64,000 nt of DNA from Ensifer sp. LC163 (GTDB lineage Bacteria; Pseudomonadota; Alphaproteobacteria; Rhizobiales; Rhizobiaceae), in NCBI RefSeq assembly GCF_001695855.1, contig NZ_MBSS01000009.1, positions 83,937-147,936 of the forward strand. Reading direction: 5' to 3'. Below the pieces are notes generated by a model. The model did no database searches, was not told where the DNA came from, and saw only the letters and a program-made list of their open reading frames with translations. A program made the position numbers and the translations under genes. Shown one piece after another: positions 8,645 through 17,278 of the stretch; the first letter of the stretch is position 1; each line of letters opens with the position of its first letter.

Positions 8645-9318
8645 TAGCGGGCCTTTTCGGCGGGGGTGCGGATCGCCTGGATGGCAGAGCGATAGGCATC
8701 GACCGAACCACCCTTGAAGATTGCCGAACCGGCGACGAGCACATTTGCGCCGGCGCCGGCCGCAATCGCTGCCGTTTCAGGGGCGATGCCGCCGTCGACT
8801 TCGATCTCGATTGGCCGATCGCCGATCATCGCCTTGATCCGGCGGATCTTTTCCGCCGTCGCGTCGATGAATTTCTGGCCGCCGAAACCCGGGTTGACCG
8901 TCATCACCAGTACCAAGTCCACGGTGTCGAGCACATATTCGATGGCGCTTTCGGGCGTTGCCGGATTGAGCGAAACGCCGGCCTTCTTGCCGAGCGACCT
9001 GACGGTCTGCAGCGAACGGTGAAGGTGCGGCCCGGCTTCAGCGTGAACCGTCAGGATATCGCAACCGGCCTTGGCAAAGGCTTCAAGGAACCCGTCGGCG
9101 GGCGAGATCATCAGGTGGCAATCAAAGGTCGCCTCGGTATAGCGGCGCAACGACTTGATCACGTCGGGCCCAAACGTGATGTTCGGGACGAAATGCCCGT
9201 CCATGACATCGAGATGGATCCAATCCGCGCCGGCATCCACGACGTCGCGGACTTCCTGTCCGAGCTTCGAAAAATCGGCCGCCAGGATCGACGGTGCAAT
9301 GCGAATGGGATGGGTCAT
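8644..9318 (-). CDS. rpe: Ribulose-phosphate 3-epimerase
   Basis: A 224-residue TIM-barrel enzyme that interconverts ribulose 5-phosphate and xylulose 5-phosphate in the pentose phosphate and Calvin pathways. Motifs seen are [31 protein letters not shown] (metal-binding His and Asp), [12 protein letters not shown] and EVDGGI, all in the expected order. The ATG at 9318 ([10 protein letters not shown]) has GGAG 8 nt upstream; the frame is open 16 codons further but that part is not family-like. It lies 74 bp downstream of the S58 peptidase gene. Confidence 0.96.
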   Translation of the reverse strand: MTHPIRIAPSILAADFSKLGQEVRDVVDAGADWIHLDVMDGHFVPNITFGPDVIKSLRRYTEATFDCHLMISPADGFLEAFAKAGCDILTVHAEAGPHLHRSLQTVRSLGKKAGVSLNPATPESAIEYVLDTVDLVLVMTVNPGFGGQKFIDATAEKIRRIKAMIGDRPIEIEVDGGIAPETAAIAAGAGANVLVAGSAIFKGGSVDAYRSAIQAIRTPAEKAR

Positions 9319-9392
9319 GAGAGGCTCCGGCTGTTTCCCGCGCAATAGCACTCCGCAGCCGCGCAAACAACATGCGCGCTGCTAATCGTGGT

Positions 9393-10400
9393 TCAACCGC
9401 GGCTGGACCAGCACGGGACGGGATCGTTTTCGGCGGGTGTTGCGTCATGGACGCCGCGGGCGATCGCGCGCGCCATCGTCGCCGCGGCGGCTGCGCCGAG
9501 ATCGAGGAAATCCGCGAGCTCCAATGTTCTGCCGCTTGCGCCGGTGGCAAGCGCGAAGATGAGGTCACCGTCAAGCGGCGTGTGCGCCGGCCATAGGGCC
9601 CGCGAGAAGCCATCATGCGCCGCGATTGCCAGGCGCTTGGCCTCGGCCTTGGTCAACACCGCATCCGTCGCGATCACCGCGATCGTGGTGTTGGCGGCTG
9701 CCGACAGGTTGGCAGCCAGTTTCGTGCGGATATCGGATGCGTCCGCCGGCAGGGGATGGGGCAGGCCAAGCCCACCGAACTCTTCCTGCTTCTCGAAGGG
9801 AGCGGCCCAGAAATGCCGGGTGCCGCCGACGGTCGCCGAGCCGAGTGCGTTGACGGCTACGAGCGCGCCGACGGTGATCCCGTTCGGCAGCACGATCGAG
9901 GCGGAGCCAAGGCCACCCTTGAAGGTCGCCGTCAAGGCGCCGGTGCCGGCGCCTGCCGAGCCCGTCGAAAAGCTCAGATCCGCTTTGCGCACAGCCTCGT
10001 AGCCAAGTTCGCGGTAGGGGGGGAACTGCCCCCAGTCCTTGTCGCCACCGTTGATCAGGTCGAACAGGATTGCAGCCGGCACGATCGGCACGCGGTGTGG
10101 CCCGATGGCAAAGCCGCGTCCCATCTCCTTGAGTGCTGCCTGCGCACCGGATGCAGCGTCCAGGCCAAAGGCCGAACCGCCGGACAGGATGATGGCATCG
10201 ACGGTCTGCACGGTGTTGTGCGGTTCGAGCAAATCCGTTTCGCGCGCGCCGGGAGCACCGCCGAGCACCTGGACGGCGGCCGTTGCCGGCGGATCGCAGA
10301 CGATTGCGGTCACGCCCGATTTCAAGCGATGGTCTTCGGCATTGCCGACGGAAAGGCCAGCGACATCGGTGATCAGGTTATGTGGCCCAGGTACCATCAT
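9393..10400 (-). CDS. P1 family (S58, DmpA/NylC-like) peptidase
   Basis: A 335-residue member of peptidase family S58, N-terminal-nucleophile hydrolases that mature by self-cleavage (aminopeptidase DmpA, nylon-oligomer hydrolase NylC). Family features are LITDVAGLSVGNAED at the start, ILSGGSAFGLDAA, GTGALTATFKGGLGSAS and the HTPLDGDLIFALATG stretch. By analogy with NylC the cleavage would fall between Asn237 and Thr238 in AANTTIAVIATDA, making Thr238 the nucleophile; this is inference. The ATG at 10400 overlaps the stop of the upstream binding-protein gene (ATGA). No signal peptide, so it is probably cytoplasmic. Pairing with a periplasmic binding protein suggests action on an imported amide or peptide. 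Confidence 0.87.
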   Translation of the reverse strand: MMVPGPHNLITDVAGLSVGNAEDHRLKSGVTAIVCDPPATAAVQVLGGAPGARETDLLEPHNTVQTVDAIILSGGSAFGLDAASGAQAALKEMGRGFAIGPHRVPIVPAAILFDLINGGDKDWGQFPPYRELGYEAVRKADLSFSTGSAGAGTGALTATFKGGLGSASIVLPNGITVGALVAVNALGSATVGGTRHFWAAPFEKQEEFGGLGLPHPLPADASDIRTKLAANLSAAANTTIAVIATDAVLTKAEAKRLAIAAHDGFSRALWPAHTPLDGDLIFALATGASGRTLELADFLDLGAAAAATMARAIARGVHDATPAENDPVPCWSSRG

Positions 10401-11485
10401 TGCGCTCCGGCGGCGTCGGCAACGGGGACGAAGCGGCCCGCCTGCCATTGCATCAATCGATAGGGATTGCCGGCGCGCTCGTGCGCCGAGTTGAAAGCGA
10501 TCGGGCCGAGGATCGTCTGGTAGGGCGCCTTGAGCAGCACCTCCGTCAACGGCTTTTCGTCCTTTTCAGCCTGATCCCTGGCCTGCTCCAGAACAGACAT
10601 GGCGCCGAATGCCTGGAGCACATAACCTTCGGGCTCGATGCCGGCTGACCGCATGGCGTCGGCGACAGGCTTGCCCTCAGAAGACTGAGCCGCATCGGGC
10701 AACGTCAGCGCCAGAACACCGTCGGCCAGCGGTACGGTCGCGTCGGCTGCGTTCAGCGTGTCGCCGCCGAGCAAGGTCAGGCTTGCGCCTTCCTCCTGCG
10801 CATCGCGCGCGATCACGGCGGTATCCTGTCGGTCGCCGCCGGTGAAGACGTGCGTTGCGCCGCTCTTCACCAGGCGCCGCACGAGGTTGATCTGCTGCTC
10901 CTGGGCGGGGCGATAGGTGTCGGTAAAGACTGGTGTCAGTCCGATTTCGCCGAGCGCTGCGCGCACGCTCTCGACCAGTTCGCGGCTATGGATCGTGCCG
11001 TCGTCGATCAAGGCGATCGGCTTGTCCTTCCAACGCGCGGTAATGGCAGCAACGATGCCGGCCGATTCGGCCTTGCCGCTCGGGGCGAGGCGAAACAGCG
11101 GCCAGTTCTTCTTGAGCACGTCTTCCATCAGGATGTCAGAACGCACGCTCAGCGTCACCGCTGGTATATTGGCCTCGGCGAGCGCTGGCAGCGTCGCGGT
11201 GAGGCTCTCGGTGCAGAGGAAGCCGATGGCCGCCTCGGCGCCGGCCGCCAGAAGCGCCTTGGTCAGAGCTTCGGCACTAGCCGCGTCGCATGTTTCGGGG
11301 ATGACGACGATTTCGCTGCCGCGATCGGCTGCCTGGAAGGTGGCGCCATCGATGATCTGCTTGCCGAGCAGGGCGAACGGCCCTTCAACGGGAGCAACAA
11401 CAGCGACCTTGACGCCGGCAGCGGCGGCAGGTGCAGCTTGCGCCATTCCCGCTACGATGAGGCTCAAAACGATCGAACGAAGCAT
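10397..11485 (-). CDS. Leu/Ile/Val-type ABC substrate-binding protein
   Basis: A 362-residue periplasmic type-1 binding protein. A signal peptide (MLRSIVLSLIVAGMAQAAPA, likely cut after AAAA near residue 22) precedes VKVAVVAPVEGPFALLGKQI, the usual opening of branched-chain amino acid (LivJ-like) receptors. Later parts include GFLCTESL, IPAVTLSVR, ALIDDGTIHSRELVESV and THVFTGGDRQDTAVIARDA. ATG at 11485 has GGGGAA upstream. No permease or ATPase genes are near, so it must borrow a transporter or act as a receptor. It heads the minus-strand operon that continues with the S58 peptidase. Confidence 0.87.
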   Translation of the reverse strand: MLRSIVLSLIVAGMAQAAPAAAAGVKVAVVAPVEGPFALLGKQIIDGATFQAADRGSEIVVIPETCDAASAEALTKALLAAGAEAAIGFLCTESLTATLPALAEANIPAVTLSVRSDILMEDVLKKNWPLFRLAPSGKAESAGIVAAITARWKDKPIALIDDGTIHSRELVESVRAALGEIGLTPVFTDTYRPAQEQQINLVRRLVKSGATHVFTGGDRQDTAVIARDAQEEGASLTLLGGDTLNAADATVPLADGVLALTLPDAAQSSEGKPVADAMRSAGIEPEGYVLQAFGAMSVLEQARDQAEKDEKPLTEVLLKAPYQTILGPIAFNSAHERAGNPYRLMQWQAGRFVPVADAAGAQ

Positions 11486-11779
11486 GCAATTCCCCGATAC
11501 TGCATAATTCCCAAGGTCGGAATGGTTTCAAGGAGAGATTATGCAGCGAGTCTAAAAATGCTACCGCATTCCTTGGCGTGATCTCAATCATCCGCGGCGC
11601 TGTAGTGGCCGCATGTTTTAAGGATGTGGCCACCGGCGTCAAAGGAAAAGATGCAGGTGGAAACGACGGCCATCCGATCCGCGCCATGACCATGTCGCGG
11701 ATCTGCAAGATTCTCCGGCCGGCGGGTTTCATATTTTCCGCCAGCGGCTATATGTGCCTGACATCGCCTGGAGAGAGAT

Positions 11780-12274
11780 GTGTTGGAGAGAGCCCGACTG
11801 GACCCGATAAGTTATCGCGACGCGATGAGCCGCCTGGCCGGCCACGTGCAGCTCATCACCGCTGCCGATGGCGGCGAGCGACGCGGAGTCACGGTCACCG
11901 CCTCCTGCTCGGTTTCCGACAGCCCTCCAACCGTTCTCGTCTGCCTGAACGCTGCAAACCCGCGCAATGACATCTTCGTGCGGGGAGGCAGCTTTGCGCT
12001 GAACCTGCTCGGCGACGAGCATCGTGCGCTCGCCCACGCCTTTTCCGGTCGTGACCAGCTCGACATGGATCGCCGCTTCGCGCTCGGCCAATGGACGCAG
12101 CTGACGACCGGTTCGCCGATCCTCGTTGATGCAACCGCCGCTTTCGATTGCCGGCTGATCGAGGTCAAGACCATCGCGACCCATATCGTGCTGTTCGGCG
12201 AGGTCGTGGATGTCTCGCTCGGTCCGTCGCGCCCGCCGCTCATTTATGTAGACCGCGGATACCACTCGCTGTAG
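11780..12274 (+). CDS. Flavin reductase family protein (FMN-binding split barrel)
   Basis: A 164-residue split-barrel flavoprotein of the HpaC/ActVB type, which reduces FMN or FAD with NAD(P)H for partner oxygenases. It starts with SYRDAMSRLAGHVQLITAAD, then GVTVTASCSVSDSPPTVLVCLN, NPRNDIFVRGGSFALNLLG and the C-terminal PPLIYVDRGYHSL, all typical. The start is GTG 11780 with GGAGAG just upstream; a later ATG at 11825 would remove conserved residues. No oxygenase partner is adjacent; it lies 120 bp before the cox-like maturation cluster and could be unrelated to it. Confidence 0.88.
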   Translation: MLERARLDPISYRDAMSRLAGHVQLITAADGGERRGVTVTASCSVSDSPPTVLVCLNAANPRNDIFVRGGSFALNLLGDEHRALAHAFSGRDQLDMDRRFALGQWTQLTTGSPILVDATAAFDCRLIEVKTIATHIVLFGEVVDVSLGPSRPPLIYVDRGYHSL

Positions 12275-12331
12275 GTTTTCAAGACGGGCGATCCGTTCTC
12301 GCTGAGAACGTGAGAAAATGCCTGCAAGCAG

Positions 12332-12354
12332 CTGATATAAGACGTTTATATCAG
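12332..12354. promoter_or_regulatory. Inverted repeat upstream of coxD-like gene (candidate operator)
   Basis: Perfect 9-bp arms CTGATATAA and TTATATCAG with a 5-bp spacer, 43 bp before the chosen start of the CoxD-like gene. The AT-rich symmetry in a GC-rich setting fits a dimeric repressor site overlapping a promoter. The factor is unknown. Confidence 0.5.
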
Positions 12355-12396
12355 ATATCATGACGAATGACTGAAACTGGCCGTAGCGGAGGATGC

Positions 12397-13323
12397 ATGG
12401 CGCCGGCGACAGGTGAATTGCCCCAATCCATCGATGAAACGATGGCGATGCTGGAGGCACAGGATTATCTCGCCGGCACGGCGCTTGCGACGGTGCTGTT
12501 TCTCGCGCTCCGGATGAAACGCCCGCTCTTTCTCGAAGGCGAGGCCGGTGTCGGCAAGACCGAGGTCGCCAAGGTGCTCGCCCGTGCCCTCGATCGGCCT
12601 TTGATCCGCCTGCAGTGCTACGAGGGGCTCGACGTCGCGTCTGCCGTTTACGAGTGGAACTATCCCGCGCAGATGCTGGAGATCCGGCTGTCGGAAGCGG
12701 CCGGCACGGTGGACCGACGCAGGGTCGAAAGCGACATCTTCTCGGAACGATTTCTCATTCGACGCCCGGTGCTTCAGGCCATTTCGGCTGAGAGCGGACG
12801 GGCACCGGTGTTCCTGATCGACGAACTCGACCGCACCGACGAAGCCTTCGAGGCGTTTCTGCTCGAGGTCCTGTCGGATTTCCAGGTGACCATTCCGGAA
12901 CTGGGCACCATCCGCGCTGCCGAACCGCCGATTGTCATCATCACCACCAACCGCACGCGCGAGATCCACGATGCCTTGAAGCGGCGTTGCCTCTACCATT
13001 GGGTCGACTACCCCAAGGCGGCGCAGGAACTCGAAATCATCCGCCGCAAGGTTCCGGGCTGCAACACAGCCCTGTCGCGCGAAATCATCGCCTATGTGCA
13101 GCGGCTCCGCACGATCGATCTTTTCAAGAACCCGGGTGTTGCCGAGACGATCGACTGGGCGACGGCCCTGACCGAGCTCGACCGGCTCGCACTCGACCCC
13201 GAGACGATCGCCGATACGCTGGGCACTCTCCTAAAATACCAGGACGACATCGCCAGGATCGACGGAGCCGAGGGGCGCAAGCTGCTCGCCGAGGTCAAGG
13301 CCGAATTGCTGACGGCAGGTTGA
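12397..13323 (+). CDS. coxD: MoxR-family AAA+ ATPase, CoxD-like
   Basis: A 308-residue AAA+ protein of the MoxR/CoxD group, which acts with a VWA partner as a chaperone in maturing molybdenum hydroxylases such as CO dehydrogenase. Walker A is GEAGVGKT (48-55), Walker B is PVFLIDELDR, and IVIITTNRTREIHDALKRRC is the sensor-1 and arginine-finger region. ATG 12397 is preferred because GGAGG lies 4 nt upstream; an ATG at 12367 has no such site. It is followed after 2 bp by the VWA partner, and by XdhC-type genes, which fixes the CoxD assignment rather than a generic MoxR. Confidence 0.88.
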   Translation: MAPATGELPQSIDETMAMLEAQDYLAGTALATVLFLALRMKRPLFLEGEAGVGKTEVAKVLARALDRPLIRLQCYEGLDVASAVYEWNYPAQMLEIRLSEAAGTVDRRRVESDIFSERFLIRRPVLQAISAESGRAPVFLIDELDRTDEAFEAFLLEVLSDFQVTIPELGTIRAAEPPIVIITTNRTREIHDALKRRCLYHWVDYPKAAQELEIIRRKVPGCNTALSREIIAYVQRLRTIDLFKNPGVAETIDWATALTELDRLALDPETIADTLGTLLKYQDDIARIDGAEGRKLLAEVKAELLTAG

Positions 13324-13325
13324 CG

Positions 13326-14612
13326 ATGGAGCCGGGAGAACATCCGCCTGATGGTGCCATTCTCCCGCCGATGCCGCCCGGCGACGGAAAGCTGGCCGAC
13401 AACATCGTGTTCTTTGCCCGCGCCTTGCGACGCGCCGGGATGAAGGTCGGCCCCGGAGCGATAGCCGACGCCATCGGCGCGGTCACCCTGATCGGCATCG
13501 GCACGCGCGACGAGTTCTACGCGGCACTTCAGTGCATCTTCGTCAAGCGCCACGAAGACCAGGCAGTCTTTGACGAGGCCTTTCGTCTATTCTGGCGTTC
13601 GCGCGGCCTCGTCGAGAAGATGATCGCGATGATGTCTCCGCTCGCGCCGGAACGCGGGAGCGAGCGCCAGCGCCGACGGGCCGGCGAGACGCGGGTCAGC
13701 GATGCGCTGATGTCTGGCCACGACGATGCCCGGCCGCCGCGCGACGAACCCGAGATCGAGGTCGACGCACGCTATACCGTCTCGGGCAGGGAGCTTTTCC
13801 GCAAGGCCGATTTCGCCCAGATGACGGCTGCTGAAATCACTGAGGCGAGGCGGGCGCTGTCGTCGCTGGTGCTGCCGCTCGACCGGGTGAGGACCCGCCG
13901 CTACCGCGCCTCTGCGCGGCAGATCCGGATCGATCCGCGCGCGACGATGCGCGACGCCATGCGCTTCGGCGGTGAATTGATCTTGCCGCGCTTTCGCGAA
14001 CGGCGCCTCGTTCATCCGCCGCTGGTCGTGCTTGCGGATATTTCCGGGTCGATGAGCCAATACACACGCATCTTCCTGCATTTTCTCCACGCCCTGAGCG
14101 AAAAGCGCCAGCGCGTTCACACCTTCCTCTTCGGCACGCGGCTGACGAATGTTTCGCGGCCGATGCGAAACCGCGACCCTGATGTCGCGCTCGACGAATG
14201 CATCTCCGCGGTCAAGGACTGGTCCGGAGGCACGCGCATCGGCGAAACCCTGCATGAGTTCAACCGATGCTGGTCGCGACGCGTGCTGGGGCAGGGTGCC
14301 ATCGTCCTTTTGATCACCGATGGCCTCGAGCGCGATGATACGGCAGAGCTGGAGCAGGAGATCGATCGCCTGCACCGCTCGTGCCGCCGGCTGATCTGGC
14401 TCAATCCGCTCTTGCGGTTCGACGGCTTCGAGGCGCGCGCCCGCGGCGTCAAAGCGATGCTTCCGCATGTTGACGAATTCCGGGCCGTGCACAATCTTGA
14501 GTCCGTGGGCGAGCTGGTCAAATCGCTGTCGGGTCAACGGTCTGGGGCGGCCGACCCACGACGGTTCATGAACGAGCATCGCGTAATGCTGGGAGGCCGC
14601 GCTGGGAGGTAG
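13326..14612 (+). CDS. coxE: VWA domain protein, CoxE-like
   Basis: A 428-residue protein pairing with the preceding AAA+ ATPase. The C-terminal half is a von Willebrand A domain with an intact MIDAS, DISGSMS (Asp238, Ser240, Ser242), then WSGGTRIGETL and LLITDGLERDD. The N-terminal half has the family stretch DNIVFFARALRRAGMKVGPG. In the Oligotropha cox cluster, CoxE works with CoxD to build the [CuSMoO2] site. ATG 13326 lies 2 bp after the coxD stop; the frame extends upstream over coxD but only as a shadow. No signal peptide. Confidence 0.9.
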   Translation: MEPGEHPPDGAILPPMPPGDGKLADNIVFFARALRRAGMKVGPGAIADAIGAVTLIGIGTRDEFYAALQCIFVKRHEDQAVFDEAFRLFWRSRGLVEKMIAMMSPLAPERGSERQRRRAGETRVSDALMSGHDDARPPRDEPEIEVDARYTVSGRELFRKADFAQMTAAEITEARRALSSLVLPLDRVRTRRYRASARQIRIDPRATMRDAMRFGGELILPRFRERRLVHPPLVVLADISGSMSQYTRIFLHFLHALSEKRQRVHTFLFGTRLTNVSRPMRNRDPDVALDECISAVKDWSGGTRIGETLHEFNRCWSRRVLGQGAIVLLITDGLERDDTAELEQEIDRLHRSCRRLIWLNPLLRFDGFEARARGVKAMLPHVDEFRAVHNLESVGELVKSLSGQRSGAADPRRFMNEHRVMLGGRAGR

Positions 14613-14617
14613 GTAAC

Positions 14618-14950
14618 ATGCAGGCATCAACCGACATCCTCGATCCGCTCGCCATCGCCGAAGCCTGGGTCGGCGAAGGGCGTCGGGTGGCGATTGCAAC
14701 GGTGATCGAAACCTGGGGATCTGCGCCGCGGCCGGTCGGCAGCCACCTGGTGATCGACGGTGCCGGCAATTTCGAAGGTTCCGTTTCCGGCGGATGCGTC
14801 GAGGGCGCAGTCATCAGCGAAGCGGCCGATATTCTTGATACGGGAAAGCCGAGAATTCTTGAATTCGGCGTTGCCGACGAGACGGCATGGCGCGTCGGAC
14901 TTTCCTGTGGCGGCCGGATCCGGGTGCTCGTCGAGCGGATTGATGGCTGA
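14618..14950 (+). CDS. XdhC/CoxI N-terminal domain protein
   Basis: A 110-residue stand-alone copy of the N-terminal domain of XdhC/CoxI, which brings sulfurated molybdenum cofactor to xanthine-dehydrogenase-type enzymes. Seen: VAIATVIETWGSAPRPVGSHLVI, GSVSGGCVEGAVI and the conserved cysteine in GLSCGGRIRVLVE. In many bacteria this domain is fused to a Rossmann domain; here that part is the next gene, 3 bp downstream. ATG 14618 follows GGGAGG. Confidence 0.9.
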   Translation: MQASTDILDPLAIAEAWVGEGRRVAIATVIETWGSAPRPVGSHLVIDGAGNFEGSVSGGCVEGAVISEAADILDTGKPRILEFGVADETAWRVGLSCGGRIRVLVERIDG

Positions 14951-14953
14951 ACC

Positions 14954-15661
14954 ATGGATATCACAACCCTTCAGGCATTAAATGCGGCGCGCGCTGATAG
15001 ACGAGCGGCTGTCGCCTTCACCGATCTTGCGACCGGCCAGAGCCATCTTTGCGTCGAAGGCGAACGCTGTCCAGACGAATGGGTTGACGCGATGGCATCT
15101 GCACTTCGCTCCGGTAAGGCCGGAATAATCGTCGCGGCTGAGCGGTCCTTCTTTCTCAATGTCTACCTGCCACCGCCGCGTATCCTCATTGTCGGCGCCG
15201 TCCATATCTCCCAGGCGCTTGCGCGCATGGCGCCCATCGCAGGCTTCGACCTCACCGTCGTCGATCCGCGCACTGCCTTCGCGACGGCCGAACGCTTTGC
15301 CGGCGTCGAGCTGATAGCGGAGTGGCCGGAGGACGTTCTGAAGGTCAGGCCGTTCGATCGGTTTACGGCCATGGTCGCAGTCACACACGATCCGAAGATC
15401 GATGACGAACCGATCCGGGCGGCACTTGCCAGCGGCTGTTTCTATGTCGGGGCGCTTGGCAGCAGAAAGACCCATGCAAGCCGCGTCGAACGACTGCGGC
15501 GCCTCGGACTGACCGATGACGCGATCGCGCGGGTCAAGGCGCCTATCGGGCTCGACATCGGCGCAGCGAGCCCAGCGGAGATCGCGGTTGCGATCCTCGC
15601 CGAAATCATCGAAGCGCTGCGGCGTCGGGATATCATGCACGGCAGCGAGGAGCGTCTATGA
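14954..15661 (+). CDS. XdhC/CoxI Rossmann-domain protein
   Basis: A 235-residue protein corresponding to the C-terminal XdhC Rossmann domain. PPPRILIVGAVHISQALARMA is the dinucleotide-fold start (about 75-95), followed by VVDPRTAFATAERF, MVAVTHDPKIDD and GALGSRKTHASRVERL, all family hallmarks. Together with the preceding gene it makes a split XdhC for delivering or sulfurating Mo-cofactor. It overlaps the next start in ATGA, so the two are co-translated. Confidence 0.9.
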   Translation: MDITTLQALNAARADRRAAVAFTDLATGQSHLCVEGERCPDEWVDAMASALRSGKAGIIVAAERSFFLNVYLPPPRILIVGAVHISQALARMAPIAGFDLTVVDPRTAFATAERFAGVELIAEWPEDVLKVRPFDRFTAMVAVTHDPKIDDEPIRAALASGCFYVGALGSRKTHASRVERLRRLGLTDDAIARVKAPIGLDIGAASPAEIAVAILAEIIEALRRRDIMHGSEERL

Positions 15662-17274
15662 AATTTGGCGCCGTCAAGCTTTCAGCGGCCGAAGGCGTCT
15701 TGCTCGCGCATGCCGTCAAGGCCGGCGATCTGCGATTGCCGAAGGGGCACGTGCTCACCTCAGCCGATATCGCGGCACTTGCGCAGGCAGGGATCGCCGA
15801 GATTATCGTCGCCCAACCGGATCGGGGCGATCTGCTCGAGAATGAAGCGGCGGCCCGGATCGCCGCGGCGATCGCGCCTGACCATCTGCGGTTCTCGGCA
15901 GCGGCAACCGGCCGCGTGAACATCTATTCGCGGGTACACGGACTGTTCGTCGCCACCCGCGAAACCGTCGACAAGCTGAACCGCATCGACCCGGCCATCA
16001 CGCTCGCCTGCCTTGCGGACCATGTGCCGGTCAAACCCGGCGACATGGTGGCAACCATCAAGATCATACCGCTTGCATTGGCAGGTTCACTCGTCGAGCA
16101 GGCCGAAACGCTGTTGCGTACTCATACTGCCTTCGAGGTCAAACCCTTCGCCGCACGCAACGCGGCACTGATAGCAACCGAGTTGCCATCATTGAAGCGC
16201 CAGGTCATGGACAAGACCCATGCGGTGCTGGCCGCGCGCCTGCGGCAATCCGCAAGCCAACTGACGACCGAGCGGCGCGTCGCCCATATGGAAGACGCCG
16301 TGGCTGCGGCCATCGACGATTTGAAGGCCGACCACGACCTCATCGTCGTCTTTGGTGCCTCGGCGGTTGCCGATTCGGACGATGTCATTCCGGCCGCCAT
16401 CCGCCGTGCTGGCGGCACTGTCGATCATGTCGGCATGCCGGTCGATCCCGGCAATCTCATCGTGCTCGGCCGCGTCGGTAAGGTGCCGGTAATCGGAGCA
16501 CCGGGCTGTGCGCGCAGCCCGCGCGAAAACGGCTTCGACTGGGTGCTCGACCGCATTCTCGCCGGCGAATGGCCAAGCCCGCATGACATTACGGGGCTCG
16601 GCGTCGGCGGCCTCTTGAAAGAGATACCAACCCGTCCGCAGCCGCGCGAACCTGCTGCGCCGAAGGCCTTGCGGCCGGTTGAAACCGTTGTGCTGGCCGC
16701 TGGCCGTGCCAGTCGCATGGGCCTCGGAGGCGGGCATAAGCTGCTGGCGACTTTCGATGGTGTGCCGCTCGTTCGCCGCAGCGTCGTCACCGCGCTTGCA
16801 GCCGATATCGGCCGCGTGATCGTCGTCACCGGACATCGTGAGGCCGAAATCCGCGCAGCGCTCGGCGGCCTGCCGGTGACGTTCGTCTCCAACCCCGATT
16901 ATCTCTCCGGCATGGCGTCCTCGTTGACATCAGGGCTTGCTGCACTCGATCAGGGGGCGAGCGGCATGCTGGTGATGCTGGCCGACATGCCGGGGATAAC
17001 GGCGGGCGACCTGCGCCGGCTCGTCGATACGTTTGCGGCAGAAGGCGGAAGCGCAGTGATCCGGGCCACGGCCGGTGGCCAGCGCGGCAACCCGGTTATC
17101 CTGCCGCGGCAGACCTTTGCCGCCATCGGCCGACTGGTTGGCGATGTTGGAGCTAGGCACATCGTCGAGGGATGTGGATTGCCGGTGATCGACGTCGAGC
17201 TGGGCGCCGCTGCGCGTCTTGACCTCGACACGCCGGAGCAGATCATCGCTGCCGGCGGAATTTTGGAGGAGTGA
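15658..17274 (+). CDS. Molybdopterin-binding domain fused to MobA-like nucleotidyltransferase
   Basis: A 538-residue fusion. Residues 1-330 are MoeA/MogA-like: AEGVLLAHAVKAGDLRLPKG at the start, and the molybdopterin-binding FGASAVADSDDVIPAAI and IGAPGCARSPRENGFDWVLDR. Residues about 340-538 are a MobA/MocA-type nucleotidyltransferase with ETVVLAAGRASRMGLGGGHK, VTGHREAEIR, LADMPGIT and DLDTPEQI. MocA makes molybdopterin cytosine dinucleotide, the cofactor of CO and xanthine-type hydroxylases, so this fusion could bind the cofactor and transfer CMP; that is inference. The ATG overlaps the preceding stop (ATGA). Confidence 0.88.
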   Translation: MKFGAVKLSAAEGVLLAHAVKAGDLRLPKGHVLTSADIAALAQAGIAEIIVAQPDRGDLLENEAAARIAAAIAPDHLRFSAAATGRVNIYSRVHGLFVATRETVDKLNRIDPAITLACLADHVPVKPGDMVATIKIIPLALAGSLVEQAETLLRTHTAFEVKPFAARNAALIATELPSLKRQVMDKTHAVLAARLRQSASQLTTERRVAHMEDAVAAAIDDLKADHDLIVVFGASAVADSDDVIPAAIRRAGGTVDHVGMPVDPGNLIVLGRVGKVPVIGAPGCARSPRENGFDWVLDRILAGEWPSPHDITGLGVGGLLKEIPTRPQPREPAAPKALRPVETVVLAAGRASRMGLGGGHKLLATFDGVPLVRRSVVTALAADIGRVIVVTGHREAEIRAALGGLPVTFVSNPDYLSGMASSLTSGLAALDQGASGMLVMLADMPGITAGDLRRLVDTFAAEGGSAVIRATAGGQRGNPVILPRQTFAAIGRLVGDVGARHIVEGCGLPVIDVELGAAARLDLDTPEQIIAAGGILEE

Positions 17275-17278
17275 ACGC

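Noticed and set aside
12987..13325. Upstream extension of the CoxE frame over coxD
   Set aside because: This part is rich in Pro, Arg and Gly and overlaps a well-supported AAA+ gene; CoxE begins at 13326.
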